DNA of 64,000 nt, taken from positions 10,139,001-10,203,000 of the forward strand of contig OZ020305.1 in the NCBI GenBank assembly GCA_963971305.1. The letters are read 5' to 3'. Source of the DNA: Arcuatula senhousia (lineage: Eukaryota; Mollusca; Bivalvia; Mytilida; Mytilidae). The stretch's first letter is position 1. Every line of letters begins with the position of its first letter. Both the position numbers and the translations under genes were made by a program. This document shows positions 34,101 to 46,100 of this stretch, piece by piece. Below the pieces are notes generated by a model. The model saw only the letters and a program-made list of their open reading frames with translations. It made no database searches and had not been told where the DNA came from.

Positions 34101-37100
34101 GTGCCTTCCTTTACCGGATTTGGCACACTTAATTGACAGTTGGCTTTGCAGCAGGTAAGCAATCATGAACTCCTTACTCTTCCGGAGCATCCTCGTTGTT
34201 GATTGCTTTTCAACTGCTTATGTATTTTCTTGTTTTCTTTTTTCTGTTTTCCGTCCTGTTCTCGTTGGTTGTTACTGGTTTTGTCTCTGCCCTTCGAATT
34301 TTTGGCATTCAGATGCCCCATTGGTACCTCTTTTTTTTTCTAAAGTGGGACATTACGTTAAAAACGACGTTACGGATAAAAAGATTAGGGCATTATGATC
34401 CATAAATGGCCAAAGAAAATGTTGTTGGTTCAAATATTATGATATTTATAAGTGTTATACACTTATGTGTATATATACAAAGAAACCACATCATATAAGG
34501 CAAATTTCATTAATTGTGACGTAATTATGGCATCACATTAGACGGTCATATTTGTCAAATGGAGAAAATCTGCAACTTTGGATGCTTTCAGTACATATTT
34601 TCCTTTTTTTAGAATCATTTGGTTCATGAAAACCTTCAATTTTTTAGAAATGATAGATTTCATCATTTTACGCATTTTTTTGCAAGTATGGAGTTGTTGT
34701 TTATGTGTGCATACATTCTTCTAGACTAAAAAATGTGCAAAAATCAGCAAAAAACGATGAAATTAGGACAATTTCCATAATATGTAGCTTTTGGAGAGAA
34801 CTGTCAAAGTCAAAAATGACCGGATTTCGTTTAACAGAAAGTATGTGAGCGACAGACCTGAAACATGTAGCTTTTTGAGTGAACTGATTAGCATGACAAC
34901 TTAAATGATCAGGAAGTAGGTGAACGAAAGACCTGAAATAGAATCCCACGTAATGAGACCCCACCATGATGCTGTATATCAATATCAAGTGGCTGTGATA
35001 AGTAGTTGCTGAGAAAATGTTCCGCAAATTTCTTCCCCGCCCGACAGCCGGCCGACATTCACCATTTTATAATCCAGATTCTTAACTCCGTGAAATCTGG
35101 CCAATAAATCGAATTGAAGCTGCGTTTTTCCTTAACGCCTTTGTTAATTTGTTGAAAATCGCGTTTTCAAAAATGTATTTAATTAAATAACGAGGCCACT
35201 GAATCCCATTTTTTTTTTCATATATGGATGAATATCAATAAGAACTATATGTCTGCCAATTTTCATTAAAATATGGATCTATGTCATTTGGTATGGTCCC
35301 ATCCTAAAGAAAATGCACTAACCAATTAATACTGAAATTTATGCTTGTACCAAGTCAAGACCATTGCAACCTTCAATTTCTATGGTATTTCTTCCTTTTT
35401 CTTTCTTCTTGAACATTTGAGATTGATCTTCGAAAAGTTCAATGATTTTATTATTACCATTATTTAATGAGTTTTAATGAAAACAAAAACCAAGATGCGA
35501 TAAAATACATTTACTCTGTCCAATTAAAATACATTTACTCTGTTCATGTTACACCTATTGAACATGTACACACGGCAGAACCATTAAGACGAGAAATAAT
35601 GTTGACGGACAGGACATAGACGTAAAATCCTTGAAACGGATTAAAACACAGGTAAAATACACAATTTGGGATGGATATAGTCAGAAAAGGTAAGACATTT
35701 TATTTGTTTACAAATAATAATAGAAAAACTGAAGCGTACAGTATAAAGAAAAATGAACTAGCTAAATATTTATGTTTAAAACATTGAAATCGGCCATGTA
35801 GTTTTCGAGAACATTAACAAACCAATAGCCTACCCTCGTACTATAGCACACTTTCAATACGAGCAACATGTAGCAAAAACCATTTTTTGGTGTTTTTTTT
35901 AAAGTTTTGTGCTCTTTTAATGATTCTTGAAATTGTATAGGCTGTTCATCAATTTATTCACGAAGCCATGGACTGCAAAGCATGTCGCTGTCCAAGAAAA
36001 AGGGGTACATGCAAATAATCTACGTTACGGACGAATACATGCATGATTTATAATGTATCAGACAAATTGTGCGTGTATAACTTTGTCAGCAACTGTCGTA
36101 TGAACGTCGTGTCTTAACTGCAAACGACAGTCTGAGATAAATTTATTAATATTAAATAAAAATGTATCAATATCAGTTCTGGTTCCGCCAGGTGGATGCA
36201 ACAACCTTCTCCTTTCTTGTAATTGTAAGATGACTATTGGTGTGTTCGGTCGTATGAAGCTTCATGTACGTAATGGTTTTAGTTATGTCAAAAGCTGCAG
36301 AACCATATACATGTATCTTAAAGGTCAGGGGTATGTACATCTGTAATGGTTGTCAGCATGACTTAATACATTGCTACATAAATGACTCAAGTTAAAGTTT
36401 TTTAGATGGTTCAAATGTCTTCATCTGCAAGTGAATTGGCTAATCATGATTTAAGATTGGATAGAAAATAAATAATTTTGCGTTTTCTGTTTATTTGGAT
36501 AAGTCGTCAATCGTACATGTATCCAAAGTGTTACTAATGTGTGTTATGTAGGTCACCTGTTTGTTCCATTTGTCGTGAATAACAATATTATGCATCTGCA
36601 TTAACATAAATTCATCTTGACTTACATTTTCAACATGTATAACTCTGGTTACAGTTTTTGGTAAATGTCCATAGCTAAGAATCTGCAAGTGGTAGCGAGT
36701 TTTCAAGTTGTCCGTCCGTCCTATTGTCCGTCTACAACTCTTGTGAAAAATATACCTTAAACTAAAAACTTCTTACAATACAGTTCTGTACAGTTGGAAA
36801 AACTTATATAATTTTGATAGATTTTGAAAACGGGCTTTGTGAACACTTTAACGCCAAAACTATTTACAATATCCCTCTGATAAAGTTGCAGGGTAGGTTT
36901 AGTGTAGCATGTCATGATTAGTATATTAAAACATATTTCATGCAAATCCATAAAATTTGTTTGAAAAAAAAAGTTCATAGAAAATCACGGATTTTCAAAT
37001 TGGACATGGTGAACAATAACTGAAAAACAACTTTTTACTAATACCGTTCTGAAAACACTTAGATGTTTGCCGACGGGACCCTTCCAGACTTTGGCAGTAT

Positions 37101-40100
37101 TTTAGACTTTAATATAACGGGAAAGAGGATTTGCTGTTATGTGCGACTGCTTCATGTCCATGTTAAATATAACAGTTTAATAAATAAATGCAATTTTCTG
37201 GAATGAAAAAAAGATTGTGTTCCACTGGTAAAAGCTGAAGTAAATCTGTGTAAAAACACACATTTATAATAAATATCCGTTATTTTAGCTATGTGAATGA
37301 GGGAGGTTTTGGCGCATTATAACCAAGTTCAACCATATTTTTAAAGGCCTGTTCTAAATCAAGACCATTGCGATCTCTTATTTCTCCGGTGTGTCTGCGT
37401 TGTTTTGTTTTTCCAGTTCCACGTTTCAGATTGATTCTTCAAGTTCGGTCGTTTTGTTATTACCTTTTATTATATTTGAATTATTGGTTGGGATTAAATT
37501 GTTGTTTTAAACTTTGTAATATGCATTACAGAATTTATTCCCCGTCTGAACGCTGACATTTTGATGTTGTGGTAAATAGAGCATTAGGTAAAATAGTTTT
37601 TTTTTCCAATGCTGTTTTGTTTTTACTATGAATTCTTAATATTAACGATGATATTATGTTTTACTTTTTGCAGTCAACATAACAAGAGTGACCTGTCTTG
37701 TATTTGTATCATCTGAACACTGTCAATTACACCTGTTGACTGCAACGCAATTATTTTGCATGTATCGGTCCGTTACCAAGTTTTATTGCATGTATTTAGA
37801 GTCATTTTGTAATGCTTGAAATATATAAAAAAATATTGAAGCTATTATTGGATATTGATATTTTCATTAAAACAAAACTTTATTAACTTCTTTTACTTAT
37901 ATAGAAGCATAACTTGCCAGATTATTTCTCTATACAGGCCTGTTTATATTAACCAGTTTGAATTGTCCGTGTCAATGTAATCAAATCGAGCACACCGTTC
38001 GTGAATGATTTAAAAATATACCATTGTGTTCGACAAAAAGAAATTAAATTCTGATACAATATGTTCTTGTTTATATACTGGGCATGTTTTTAAAGTTTAT
38101 TTCATTCATATTTTTGATATTTTCGAGATTAAAAGTTGAAAATTGACATAAACCGTGAAAAAAATGCATGTATCGTCCGTTAACAATGTTTTTCTCCATA
38201 ATGGTTCTGCCGTGTGATGTAGCTCGGAAACCATTTAAAAACCTCTCGGGTGCATTTTCCTTCCAGGGCACGTCCCGGGTGCATTTAAGTGTCACTAAGT
38301 TTTTTTTTATACTGAAATAAAACGAGTAAACTAAGACGACTTATTGCTTTAAAACCCAAAACATTACTTTTAACTTTAAAAAGTTGTTGCCTTTTATAGC
38401 ACAACACGTGTTTAATTAATACGCTCTTAACTCTTATTATTGTATCTTGCAGTAATTTAAGACAAAATAAAAATTATTAAGAATATAACGACTTAAGTTA
38501 ATGCAACAAATATCTTTATAATACAATATATCACACTAAATAACGCAATTTATTGTCTTACAAGGAGATAAAGTTGTTTTATTTATGAGAAATAGTGCGT
38601 TATAACTGGTTTTATTAAGACAATACGAGTCCACTATACGCTTCCGTAATAAACCGTTCTGACTAACGGATTAATAAATCGTAAAAACGAAATAAAAAAA
38701 TGATTTCTTTTTGTTGTTTGGCACGAATAAGCCTTCGTAAAAATTTTATCATGAATAAATCGTTTGAAAATATAAGTTGCAAGCACGTGTTCTTTAACCA
38801 TGTTGTCTCAATGACATATTGTTTTTCTTCTTTATTTTATTTCTAGAGACTAAAAAGGTTGGGGTTTTTAATTAAAAAAAAAAAACAAGGTTTCATGTTA
38901 AAGCGACAGAGTGGCTACAGTTTAATCTTAATAACGAGAATTTATCTACATTATGGATTCGGCCCGGCCTTCATTTCGTTCACAACCGTGCAGAAAAATA
39001 AAACAAAAAGCTTGAGATAGTTAATTAATACTTAAATTGGTATTTTTAAAAATACATCTTTAAGTTTTAAGATACCTGCACGAAGGTACAGAATCTTAAT
39101 TGTATAATGATGCAAAACAGTACCAATAAGGCAATAAAACGTCGGAAGTCCAAAAATGTTTTCCCCTCTATTCACCTTAGGATTATATTGATTTTTCTTC
39201 CCAAGGATGCTTTTCTGAATGCTACTTCAGGAATGAAAATTGAGAGATGGTGGACTACGCTAACAGATGTGCATACACCGGGGACATTTGTTTGGGGCGC
39301 AGATGAAACATATATGCGCCCTGAGGAGGGGATCGTGTAAGTTCCTCTATTGTTTTAGCAAAAAAATGAATTGTTCTTTAGTTTGGTAACAGTACGGTTT
39401 TATATAGAACTGAGATCTGAAATTAGTGTTACATAATGTCCATTTTAATTTACAAAAGCAATTTAAATGGCTGGTATGGAAAACGCACAGTAATGTGATT
39501 TCTAAACGTCTGCAAAGAAAAAAGCCAACAGAAACAACGACCTTAGCAATTATTTCTTAACTTTGAACAAGAAATGTAAGTCACATTCATTGTGACCTTT
39601 ATACTACTAGACCATAATATGTTACGGAAACTTTTTTTTTGCGAAACCATTTAAAAATGATTGAACGGAATTATAAACGTGTTTTGGGTCGTTATACAGA
39701 AACAAATAAGTGCCAATGGGGTATTCGAGTGTCGTAAGTCCGTAAAGATAAAGACAAAATCATTAGACATAAGTGAAGAAGATTCATTCCTGTTTTTACT
39801 TGCTTTTACTTTCTACAGGATATGGAACTTTGAGCCTGATGATACCAAACATCTAGAGAATTGTGGTGCTATTAATGTTCAGGCCACAATCAGTGATGAG
39901 GATTGTAGCGAAAGACATAGCTATATATGTGAATATCCGATGGTTGGTGCGTAAAGTTTATCTTACAATTGGTTATTAGTTGAACATTTTTCTAAAACAT
40001 GTGTTTAATACCCTTGGTATTTCTAGTATTGCATGTAAGCTTGGATTAGGGCTCATATATCATTTTGTTACATCATTCTATTTGTACTTTACTTCATTAT

Positions 40101-43100
40101 GCGATAATCAGGGGAGTTTTTACTGACAAAAAATGCAGACTTTGAAATTGAAATTCAATGTTTTCGACTGAATGTTTTTGTTTAATGTCCTGTCAGCGAT
40201 ATTGCAGCTATAATCATGAAATAAAACAAATTTTGATACATTAATTAAAGTATAGTTTCTTTATTCTCTATTTGGATATTCTACCATGTTCCACCATCGT
40301 AATTGGATCAGCCAAGGTTTGTCGATTAATATATGAATCTCATGTTTGAAACGTCAGGCATCAATTCAACGACTTATCGAGTTGCCCCATTTCTTAATAT
40401 GGTGAAACTCTCAAAGCAAAAAACCAACCATACAAAACAACCAAGCAAAAAACAATATTGAATTACGGCAATTATAAATCCATAGAATCTGAATGGGAGT
40501 ATCATTTTAATTTCACATTCCCTTCTTTCCAGGTGACGGGTGTACAGACGGTTGGAAGTTGTTTAACAATTCATGTTACCTGATCGGCGACACTACAGAC
40601 CCCTTCAGCAACATGCCATGGTCTGATGCCAAAAAATACTGTATAACTGCAGCGCCTGGAATGAATTCCCATCTACTACAGCTGGAAAATAAAATAGAAC
40701 AGGTATAAAGCGAATGTTCAAAAATAATAAACAGAAACAGTTTAATAATATTGGAAAAGGCTCCTTGCAGTCGATGAATTTGGGGCTAAAATTTCCGAAC
40801 CCTTACTTGATAAAGAGATGTGGAATAAGTGCATGTACGCGACACAACAAACATAAAGAAACGGAACTCAATTTCCCCCTTTATATAAGAAAAGTTTAAA
40901 ACTAGCTGTGGTTCATGTCTCTGGTTTTGTCTTTTTTTTTAATTTTGGATTTGATGAAGGGATGCTTCTTTGGTATTTCCTTGGTTCTTTTTGACAATAT
41001 TTCAGGCGTTTCTAGTTCAACAGTTACCGTTTGTACCTAGTTCTTCCCGCCTGTGGTGGATAGGAATGACTGACCAGGCTAAGGAAGGGATCTGGCTCTG
41101 GTTAGATGGCACCGCCGTACAACAACAGTCCATGTAGGTAATATCTTTATAATTCTACTTTTACTCAAATTAATTAAAATTTTGTTAATTTAGAAACGCA
41201 TGTATTAGTGTTTTTCTAGTCCTTTACTATCAAATTCACTACATTTGTATCACAGATATCATGTAAGAATCAACGTGTATATTTCTTCTTTACTTTTAAC
41301 GTTTTTTAAGAATATCAAACACAAAAAAATGATATTGAGTAGACTAGTTGATGGTATTGATACTGTAAAGGAGAATAAAAGCAAGTTTCCACGTGTCTAT
41401 ACCTATCCTGTGACATCTGGCGCCATTACAATACTCATAAAAAAATAGTTAGTTAGTTATTGCTTTACTCCCAAGCAGCACGATTTTGGCTATATCCGGG
41501 AGATGAACATGAAAGTGGTGATACAATGAACATGAAATGATGATGAAGTGGAGGAAATGGGGACACAAGGCCATTCGGGTAGGAGAGTTTTGACTGCCAC
41601 TGGAAAAAGGAGTGATGGGTAGGGACGGGAAATTTAGCCTCCTGCATAGGGATCCTACGGGTCCTACTCTTACCGAGACCTGCAGCAGGGTTCTTTAACG
41701 TGCGAGGAACGTGACATTTTTCCCAACACGGTGCACCACTATGGTTTGCGGTCAGGTTTTCAGCATTATCGCCTGGCGACCCCGCATCTCTCGATGTCAG
41801 GGCTGCCCCATTCAACCACCTGGGGCACACATCCCAGTCGCTTTGTGGGCAAAGCGGCCTGACCCGATGTCAGGTTTCTGAGCGCTCTTTAGTGGACTTT
41901 TTCCGACAAGCTTAGCGCTGCTGCGGGCCTATTAGCCACCCGGAACCCGCACGGGTAATAAACTTAAGTATTAAACGTAAATAAATATATAATTTTTAGT
42001 AAAACTTTCCACGTATTCAGCTCACATTTCCACTTATTTTTTTCAAACAACAAATTAGGAACATGATATTTTATTTTTTAAGGCGTATGCTTTATTTATT
42101 AAATAGTCATTTGCAAGGCGACCTCGTGGCTTGTAAAATAAAAGAGAAAACTGTTATTTTGCTTATCCCAATGTACTTTCTGTATGTAAAAAAAATATTT
42201 GAATTACCTTTATAAAAGTTTACAATCGAAGCCTGATTAATGCTACTTTGATGTATAATGTCAACTGAACTTTTTCAATACTTGTAAAACAAAATTGCCT
42301 GCTCAGTTGTTTCAGACTGGTCAACATATGCATTAATAGGCTGATAACTTGTGTGCATAAAAAAGCTGGTAACTTCTACGCATTGAAAAGCTGGTAAGGT
42401 CTATGGCCTTCGATGCATTTAAAACTTGGTAACAAAATGTCTAAAACACTTTCTGTCTTTCAGACAATGGGCGATAGAACCTAACAATTTAGGAGGAATG
42501 GAACACTGTGCCATGATGTACAACAGCGGTGTGTTTTCTGACAAATCTTGCGATGAGTTGGCTTATTACGTATGTGTAATACCCCCAACAGGTATATAAA
42601 TAAACCATAAATGAGATGTCATTTCAAAAAAACATTAAGATACAAAACAAAATCAAACATGTGATCAATAGCTTCAAAAGAGAGTGCTAAATTTTCCGCC
42701 TCTACCCACCATTCCCCTTTTCCTGTTTTCTTGAAATTTTACTGTTCCTTTGTTTCCCACCCCACCTCCATATTCCATCCTCCATATTCCATTTTTCATC
42801 ATTTTTTGTTCGCCATAGCGATGCAGGGGCATATAACACCAACTCACTCACAAACATGTTTCGTGATCCTTTAAATGACTAAAATTACTTTTTGCATGAA
42901 TTTTCTATTGTTCTAATTTATTTGGACTTTCACCATTTCACCAAATTTACCTAATGGTCACAATCGTTAGATTATTCTATCCAAAGGCATAAGTTAATCA
43001 TACACTGGCACCATGTTTGACATTTTAATCTTCATAGCGGCTCTTCAAATTCTAATTTCAAATTGGACTTGAGTGACCCTGATATGTCACCATTTGACGA

Positions 43101-46100
43101 AACGCTCATGAGACTCAGTTCATAATCATTCGCCTGTAACTTTGTTGTAATTTTGTGTTTTGTACTTATAATAACTTTTTTACTGATTATGACCGCTGTT
43201 GAATCGTTACAATTACTTCTTGGGTTTTGATTTTAGGAGACAGCATTTTAAAGAACAAACTTGGTTGTCCGAGGGGATGGACGAGGGCGGGACATAAATG
43301 TTACTCTTTTAATTATGGCACTCAGAAGCCCTGGAACCAGGCATCATCAGCTTGTCAATCATACGGTGCCAGTCTGCTACAGATAGAATCTGCAGATGAA
43401 AAGGTACCTGCATTAGTTTTGGTTTGTCAGGAATAGTTTAAACAAGTTTATTAATCTTTCATTAGGGTTATGGGATTCACTATCTAGTTTGAGAATATGA
43501 TCTTTTCAGCGGCCCAATTGGGACTGCTCTAAGTGGGAGATCAATAAGAGGGTGTTCTGGGTTTTGGATCCCCATATTTTCACCAAAAGGTTTTTTTTTG
43601 TTGATTTTCGGCCAAATTGTCTTGACTCCACTCTCTTTTCGTTGACTGGGACCACCTTTGTGATAATTTCTAGATTCTCCTTTTGTATTCTTATCGAGCT
43701 CTACAAAGGAACCTTAAACGTGCATGGTATTGTTCTCCCAAAACATGCATGGACAACCATATTTCGCCCTTCCGAGGGACTAGTATCGTTCATCAAAACC
43801 ATCCTCTCAAATGACGACAATTGAACCACGAATCTCGGTGTAAGTCTCCCGTCTCCTTAATCATTACATCACCGGTTCTATACATATATTATTTGTAAGG
43901 AATGGTATGAACACATTATATCAGTGAGTTATTGCTTTACTCTTAAGCCGCAAATTCTTATAGTATATCAAGGAGCTGAAAGATACTCTGAAACTAAAAC
44001 CTAACCAGAATATCATAGTACCAATAGTAAAGACGTAAAGTATGTTAGACAAATATCAATGTTTTCTAATTTTCGTACAGGAATGGATAGAACTAGAGAC
44101 CAGAAAATACAGAGAGTTTGCCTTCTGGTCGGGCCTTAATTACCATACCGGGGACAAGACGTGGTACTGGTCTTCAGGGAGAAAGGCTGGTATGAATCTC
44201 ATGTACGTGAATGTAAAAGACGTGTTGTACAATGCTTTTTGGCAAAAAAGAAAGATTTGGAATTAAAATTGAAAATATGAAAATTAAGGTTTAAAATATA
44301 GGCTGAAATAATAGTTGGGTAGGTTAGTGTTAAGTACCACTTTTTATCAGAATCATGTGAAGAGCCGATTCATGGATGGAAAACCTACACCAATTTATGA
44401 TATTTGATGTGTGACTCTTACTAGCACCCTGCTTTGATCTTTTGTGCTCTTTTTCCAAACTAGCCCTGGTCCTGAGAGAAAAAAAGAATATATAGAATGC
44501 ATTGGAAAAATGTAAGAAAGGGAGATAACTCTTAAAAATTATTAATAATTTCAATAGAAACCATTGTAACAAAATGGCAAGATTTCTCCCAGGACCAGGC
44601 AGTTATATGAGCAAATTGTTATTTATTTCTTATTTTATATACTTTGAACTATCTTTCGTTAAAAGTAAACCACTGTAGCCTTTTTATCGATGAATCACTT
44701 TTCTTCAATTTTGCATGATTCTTAGGTGGACTACTACTTAAGACAATAGGAATTAGTGTGATGTGTTCCATGGCAAAATGTACATGTATATAGATTTTAT
44801 ACAACTTGCAAAATTGTTCCTAATGAAGAAAAGAGAGGGATTTTCGAGGTTGTTAAACGAAATAAATGGTGGCAAAGAAGTACCAAAAGAATATGTCGAC
44901 CAGTCGACAAAATCTGTGGGCACTAAAGAAAACACCAAAAGCATAACAAAACAAACACACAAACACACACAACAACACAAACACAAACTTGCGTGGAAAT
45001 GAGATTTTACCCAAGTGCTCCAGCGGCGTAAGCAGTTCCTGTTACTTTGCCAACGATAAAGGTGCTGTAAGTAAAATATCCCTGTTGATTCTGAAAGTGA
45101 TCAAAGAGACATAATTCTAATCTCAAAACTTTACTTTCTATTCAGACGGTGGAACTCCGAGCCAAATAACTTTGCTGGGAATGAAGACTGTGCTGAAATC
45201 TTCCAAGATGGCGTTTTCAATGATAATAGTTGTATGTCAAGGGTCAAATATATATGTGAAATTCATCTAGAAGGTAAAATTTATATATATATTTTTTTAA
45301 TAATCCGAAAGGCACAATAACTTAAAGTTGGCAACCATTGTTGATAAGAATACTCATATTATATAATTTAAGACACGACGAGTGAGTTTGTAAATCGAAC
45401 TTTTACGCTTTACCATATAGCAATATTTCATAAGTTAATCGGTCGATAACCATGAAAGGATGATAACATGAACACGAAATAATGTCGAAAACTTAGCATA
45501 AGTGGTGCACCCACGAAGCTTAAAGGCCTTTTATGCCGCAGATGAAGCGTGCGAATCCCACACACGGTGGTTCATTATGGTTAACAATAAGCCTTTCTGT
45601 ATCATTATCTGATAACTCAAGCTGACAACAAACCTGTTTCACCATTAGAACTTTTACAATGTATCAGCAACCACTCTATATGGACACTGACTTCTATTGT
45701 GGTGTTCAATTACAGACGCTCCATGTCCATCTGGGTGGTTCACCATGAATGGGAACGATTTTAATAGCTGCTACTTCATCAGTAATGCCACAGATCTTGC
45801 CAACTGGGACGAGGCCAAAGAGAAGTGTAGACAAATAGCTCGACCTTACGATGGCGCTCTTGTCGCTTTCGACACGCAGGATGAGTTGGTAGGTCCAGTT
45901 CTTCTCAAAACACTGACCAATATGTATTTTCTCTTCAAATAATACAATTTTCAGCAAAGAGTTTTGTTTTGACTTCTCATTATACAAAATAAGAAAATGG
46001 TTGGTAAATTCATTGGTATATTGAGGCAAGAAATAACTCAAACAGACCGGGTGTGCCAGAAACAACACAATGAAACCTGTCAAAACCAAACCCTGAATGT

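Larger units (their letters stand above)
32314..38648. mobile_element. Terminal-inverted-repeat element 2 (6.3 kb), nested and internally inverted
   Basis: Left end TACGGAAGCGTATAGTGGAC and right end GTCCACTATACGCTTCCGTA are inverted. Similarity continues inward for about 500 bases (32314-32880 against 38165-38648). ATAAAC occurs on both sides (32308-32313 and 38649-38654), a possible 6-bp target duplication. Inside lie an inverted copy of most of element 1 (about 33640-35500), a YIDD reverse-transcriptase fragment, and 2.6 kb of unassigned DNA. However, sequence to the right of both elements is similar (TTAATAAATTGTACAAACGA / TTAATAAATCGTAAAAACGA), so the true boundary might lie further out. 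Confidence 0.6.
21719..39946 (+). other. CTLD1 of the four-lectin gene (exons 2-4)
   Basis: Residues about 14-147. Exon 2 gives the Cys-initiated N-terminal half (C16, C28, C45). Exon 3 gives WWTTLTD and the acidic WGADETYMRPEE loop. Exon 4 gives WNFEPDDTKHLENC, then SDEDC and YICE. The EPN position reads EPD and the WND position reads SDE, so Ca-dependent mannose-type binding is doubtful here. The exon 2 donor (AAG/GTTTGC) is weaker than the others. Confidence 0.75.
40533..42591 (+). other. CTLD2 of the four-lectin gene (exons 5-7)
   Basis: Residues about 148-289. Exon 5: GCTDGWKLFNNSCYLIGD ... AKKYCITA. Exon 6: AFLVQQLP ... WWIGMTDQAKEGIWLWLDG. Exon 7: QWAIEPNNLGGMEHCAMMY then FSDKSCDELAYYVC. 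The EPN motif is intact and the WND position is FSD, so Ca and mannose-type binding is possible. A Pro-rich IPPT linker follows. Confidence 0.85.
43237..45273 (+). other. CTLD3 of the four-lectin gene (exons 8-10)
   Basis: Residues about 290-428. Exon 8: LGCPRGWTRAGHKCYSFNYG ... SACQSYGASLLQIESADEK. Exon 9: EWIELETRKYREFAFWSGLN ... GDKTWYWSSG. Exon 10: RWNSEPNNFAGNEDCAEIFQ then FNDNSCMSRVKYICE. It has the most canonical Ca-site of the four (EPNN plus FND, with the adjacent acidic ED). It is the best candidate for mannose/GlcNAc-type binding. Confidence 0.85.

Noticed and set aside
41465..41830. 121-codon minus-strand frame, repeated at 57835-58074
   Set aside because: It lies wholly inside SINE A. 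The frame is open by chance in two similar copies, and SINEs do not code.
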